A stretch of DNA of 64,000 nt. Origin: Mycolicibacter sinensis (GTDB lineage Bacteria > Actinomycetota > Actinomycetes > Mycobacteriales > Mycobacteriaceae). The translations under genes and the position numbers were made by a program. Position 1 is the stretch's first letter. Every line of letters starts with the position of its first letter. Below the pieces are notes generated by a model. It searched no databases. It was not told where the DNA came from and saw only the letters and a program-made list of their open reading frames with translations. Shown in pieces: positions 61,782 through 64,000 of this stretch. The stretch lies in the NCBI RefSeq assembly GCF_001667945.1, contig NZ_LZJK01000057.1, forward strand, positions 1 to 64,000, in the 5' to 3' direction.

Positions 61782-63302
61782 TCAGCTGCCGTACAGATGC
61801 AGCGCCCGGCCGGTCACGGTGGCCACATCGCCGCTGAGCCCTGCGATGGGCGGACCGCCGCGCTGATGGATCACGTTCGCGAGCACGATCACGTAGCTAT
61901 CCGATCCCGGGTCGATCCACAGCGTCACGCCGGTGAATCCGGTGTGCCCGAAGCTGCCGATCGGAAAGATCATGCCGCGCGGCCGGGAGTGCGGCGTATC
62001 GATATCCCAGCCGAAACCGCGGAGATCCTGTCCGATGATCGCCGGATACTGCGCGGAGAGCAGGGGATCGGCTCTGTTGGGCGACGTTGCATTCGCCTGT
62101 TGCGCAGCGGCGTTCGCACCCGCCAGCTGTGCGGCGTCGTGCCCGGGTTGCTGCGGTGTCGTCATCAACTCCAGGGTCGATTGCCGCAACGGAAACGGGC
62201 TGGGGCGCCCGGCGAGCCGATCGAGCAGCGCCTGGGCGTACCTGCCGACGTCGGCGGCGGTCGAGAACACTCCGGCGCTGCCGGCCACCCCGCCCATGCG
62301 GCGTGCCGTCGGATCCTGCACGGTGCCACGCAGCAGCTGGTCGTAGTCGGGGTTGATCCCGGGGGAGTCTTCGTCATGGGCCGTCGGCGCGATCCGGGCC
62401 AACAGGTCGGTGCTCCAGCTGTCCGCCGGGCACCCACCGCCCTGAGCGAGGCTCGTGTCGAATGCGATGGCCGTACCGCGGATCCGGTGGGGGCCACAGG
62501 CTTTGACGGCGGGCAGGTAGCGGGTGTCGGTCATGCCCAGCGGCGCAAAGACGTGGTCCTGCACGTAGGTGTCCAACGGTTGGCCGGTCATCGTCTCGAC
62601 GAGTACGCCCAGGACGATGAAACCGATGTCCGAGTAGTGGAATATCTCGCCGGGGCCGAACTCCAGCGGCGCGGTCAGTGCCCGATGCACACCACCGGCC
62701 TGGTCGGCCTCGGTCAGGCCCCACGGCCCCTGGTGGCTCAAATCCCCACCGATGCCCGAGGTGTGGGTGAGCAGCATGCGCAACGTCACCTGGGCGCGTC
62801 GGGGGTCGCCTGCCTCGTTGAACTCCGGCAGATAGGTCTGGACGGGTTCGTCGATCGCCACCCGGCCCTGTTCATAGAGCTGTAGGACCGCGACGGCCGT
62901 CGCGAGGCACTTCGTCAACGACGCGATGTCGAAGATCGTGTCCTCGGTCATCGGCTCGGCCGGTGCGGGCGAGCCGTCAAGCGCGGGTTCGTCTGCCAGC
63001 CTGCGCGCGCCGAAAGCCTGGCTGAAGGCGACCGTGCCGGCGTGCCCGATCCGGACCACCGCACCCGGCAGCCGGGGAACCGCGATCGCGTCGTTCATCA
63101 GCTGAGAGACCGGAGCGATCAGCTCGGGGCGCGGTAGGGAGGGCGCGTCGGCACGCGGCACCAATGCCGCCGCGGTGGTTGTCGCAGTGCTGACAGCAGG
63201 TGGTGGGGGCTCCAGGCGGTCACATGCCGGGGCCGCCGCAAGAGCGAACAAGACGCTTCCAACGGCGCAGGCCCGAGCGACGCACAATCTCGACACCGCC
63301 AC
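61782..63302 (-). CDS. Lipoprotein class C beta-lactamase-family serine hydrolase
   Basis: 506 residues. A signal peptide with lipobox-like APAC (Cys about 27) leads to a Pro/Thr-rich tether, then the beta-lactamase/esterase fold: SLTK (nucleophile Ser and Lys), HYSDIGF (YxN-type motif) and SFGHTGFTG (KTG-type motif). It is probably lipid-anchored outside and acts on peptides or esters rather than beta-lactams. GTG start at 63302. Confidence 0.88.
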   Translation of the reverse strand: MAVSRLCVARACAVGSVLFALAAAPACDRLEPPPPAVSTATTTAAALVPRADAPSLPRPELIAPVSQLMNDAIAVPRLPGAVVRIGHAGTVAFSQAFGARRLADEPALDGSPAPAEPMTEDTIFDIASLTKCLATAVAVLQLYEQGRVAIDEPVQTYLPEFNEAGDPRRAQVTLRMLLTHTSGIGGDLSHQGPWGLTEADQAGGVHRALTAPLEFGPGEIFHYSDIGFIVLGVLVETMTGQPLDTYVQDHVFAPLGMTDTRYLPAVKACGPHRIRGTAIAFDTSLAQGGGCPADSWSTDLLARIAPTAHDEDSPGINPDYDQLLRGTVQDPTARRMGGVAGSAGVFSTAADVGRYAQALLDRLAGRPSPFPLRQSTLELMTTPQQPGHDAAQLAGANAAAQQANATSPNRADPLLSAQYPAIIGQDLRGFGWDIDTPHSRPRGMIFPIGSFGHTGFTGVTLWIDPGSDSYVIVLANVIHQRGGPPIAGLSGDVATVTGRALHLYGS

Positions 63303-63376
63303 GAGTCGACGCTAGCCGGGCACGGCGTCGGTGAGAACTGCTGCACGGCAGGATGCCTGGTCACGCCCTTTTTGCC

Positions 63377-63392
63377 AATTAGATGGTAATTT
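63377..63392 (+). promoter_or_regulatory. Operator and -10 box of second vapBC
   Basis: AATTA-GATGG-TAATT is an AT-rich inverted repeat at 63377-63391 that overlaps the -10 box TAATTT (63387-63392), 6 nt before the antitoxin ATG. The layout parallels the first vapBC promoter. Confidence 0.55.
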
Positions 63393-63398
63393 AGTGCC

Positions 63399-63644
63399 AT
63401 GACTGTGACGGTGGATCGACTAGGACGGCTGGTCATCCCCAAAGCGCTGCGGGTGGCGCTCGGGATCACCCCCGACACGCAGCTCGAACTGATTCCGGAC
63501 GGAGCTGGCCTACGGATTGAGCCCGTCCAGCGGCGTGCCCGCCCGATCGAGACCCGCGACGGTCTTCCGGTACTCGGCCGGGTGGAGGGTGCGGTGTTGA
63601 CCGACGAAGATGTGCGCCGACTTCGTGATGACATCCAACGATGA
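63399..63644 (+). CDS. vapB: AbrB/MazE-type VapB antitoxin
   Basis: 81 residues. MTVTVDRLGRLVIPKALRVA and LGITPDTQLEL form a swapped-hairpin AbrB DNA-binding domain; the C-terminal tail (LTDEDVRRLRDDIQR) would wrap the toxin. It represses its own operon. Its end overlaps the toxin start by 17 bp. Confidence 0.9.
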   Translation: MTVTVDRLGRLVIPKALRVALGITPDTQLELIPDGAGLRIEPVQRRARPIETRDGLPVLGRVEGAVLTDEDVRRLRDDIQR

Positions 63645-64000
63645 CCTTTGGGCCTGCGACACCAGCGTTGCCGTCGCCGCTCTTGACTCGGCCCACGAAG
63701 CCCACGCGGCCTGCCGCCACGCCCTTGTTCAACGTCGACCCGCGCTTGCGGGTCACGCGGCGTTCGAGACGTATTCGGTGCTGACCCGCCTGCCCCTTCC
63801 GCTGCGCCTGAACGCAACTCAGGCCGGCTCGGTACTGGCGAAGGCATTCCCGGCCGCGTGTTGGCTTGACGCACGAGCGACCGGCGATCTTTTCGAGCGG
63901 CTCGCCGACCTCGGCATCGTCGGCGGGTCCGTCTATGACGCTCTTGTCGGTCAGGCCGCCTCGACGAATCGGCGCGTCCTGCTGACCCGCGACTGTCGGG
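63628..64000 (+). CDS. vapC: VapC-family PIN toxin, truncated by the window end
   Basis: ATG at 63628 reads MTSNDDLWACDTSVAVAALD. All PIN acidic residues are visible: Asp in CDTSVAV, Glu in FETYSVL, Asp in GGSVYDALVG and Asp in LLTRDCR. About 124 residues are in the window and the last residues lie beyond 64000. It overlaps vapB by 17 bp; the other ATG, at 63641, is in a frame without PIN motifs. GTG at 63625 is also possible. Confidence 0.85.
   Translation, partial: MTSNDDLWACDTSVAVAALDSAHEAHAACRHALVQRRPALAGHAAFETYSVLTRLPLPLRLNATQAGSVLAKAFPAACWLDARATGDLFERLADLGIVGGSVYDALVGQAASTNRRVLLTRDCR

Noticed and set aside
1..64000. CRISPR arrays, tRNA or rRNA genes, or insertion sequences
   Set aside because: No regularly spaced repeats other than the 56-bp tandem array, no tRNA-like cloverleaf noticed, no transposase-like product in any frame.

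Overview
The window is high-GC mycobacterial chromosome from the conserved block beside oriC. Most genes in the first 49.6 kb have clear M. tuberculosis counterparts: cwlM, trxC, trxB2, rsmA, sigM, murJ (mviN), Rv3909, mutT4, pcnA and Rv3906c, then the Rv0036c to Rv0041 group ending in leuS, then Rv0042c to Rv0051 (including ino1 and ponA1), then rpsF-ssb-rpsR-rplI and dnaB. The pcnA/cwlM block joins the Rv0036c/leuS block in the opposite relative orientation to M. tuberculosis. From memory this is the order found in M. smegmatis. Left is therefore probably towards oriC. No tRNA, rRNA, CRISPR array or intact insertion sequence was seen. Many genes show the mycobacterial leaderless start, a TANNNT -10 box 6-8 nt before an ATG or GTG.

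Layout. 0-12.9 kb: a minus-strand cell-envelope, redox and sigma-factor block, then divergent pcnA and an Asp-rich repeat protein. A 3 x 56 bp tandem repeat lies between mutT4 and pcnA. 12.9-21.5 kb: an exported PE-PPE-type esterase at the synteny junction, then the Rv0036c-Rv0041 group. 21.5-28.3 kb: an accessory exported-protein locus. It has a six-gene minus-strand operon (three PknH-type sensor-domain proteins, then three small anchored proteins) and two more sensor-domain genes divergent from it. 28.3-37 kb: SDR, MarR, a glutamine-type ABC importer, an LLM enzyme, a hydrolase, ino1, padR, Rv0048c and Rv0049. 37-43.6 kb: a tandem duplication of the Rv0049-ponA1 unit, giving two class A penicillin-binding proteins, then a GT87-type glycosyltransferase. 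43.6-46 kb: three more PknH-type sensor-domain genes. 46-49.6 kb: the ribosomal/ssb operon and dnaB.

49.6-64 kb is accessory. It holds a vapBC pair, a short relic of a diverged dnaB, an orphan TNT-type (NAD-glycohydrolase-like) toxin domain protein, a TetR-controlled operon (molybdopterin enzyme, quinone reductase, LLM oxidoreductase, DinB-like protein), a decayed and fused vapBC remnant, a hydrolase, an MscS channel, a CobW GTPase, a class C serine hydrolase lipoprotein, and a second vapBC pair cut by the window end.

Most notable: (1) the ponA1 tandem duplication, where a truncated Rv0049 copy now acts as a 30-codon leader overlapping the second ponA start; (2) the eight-member PknH-type sensor-domain family with its six-gene operon; (3) codon-usage scars in the intein-free dnaB at the two positions where mycobacterial DnaB inteins insert, with a relic of another dnaB 1 kb downstream; (4) the TNT-domain orphan.
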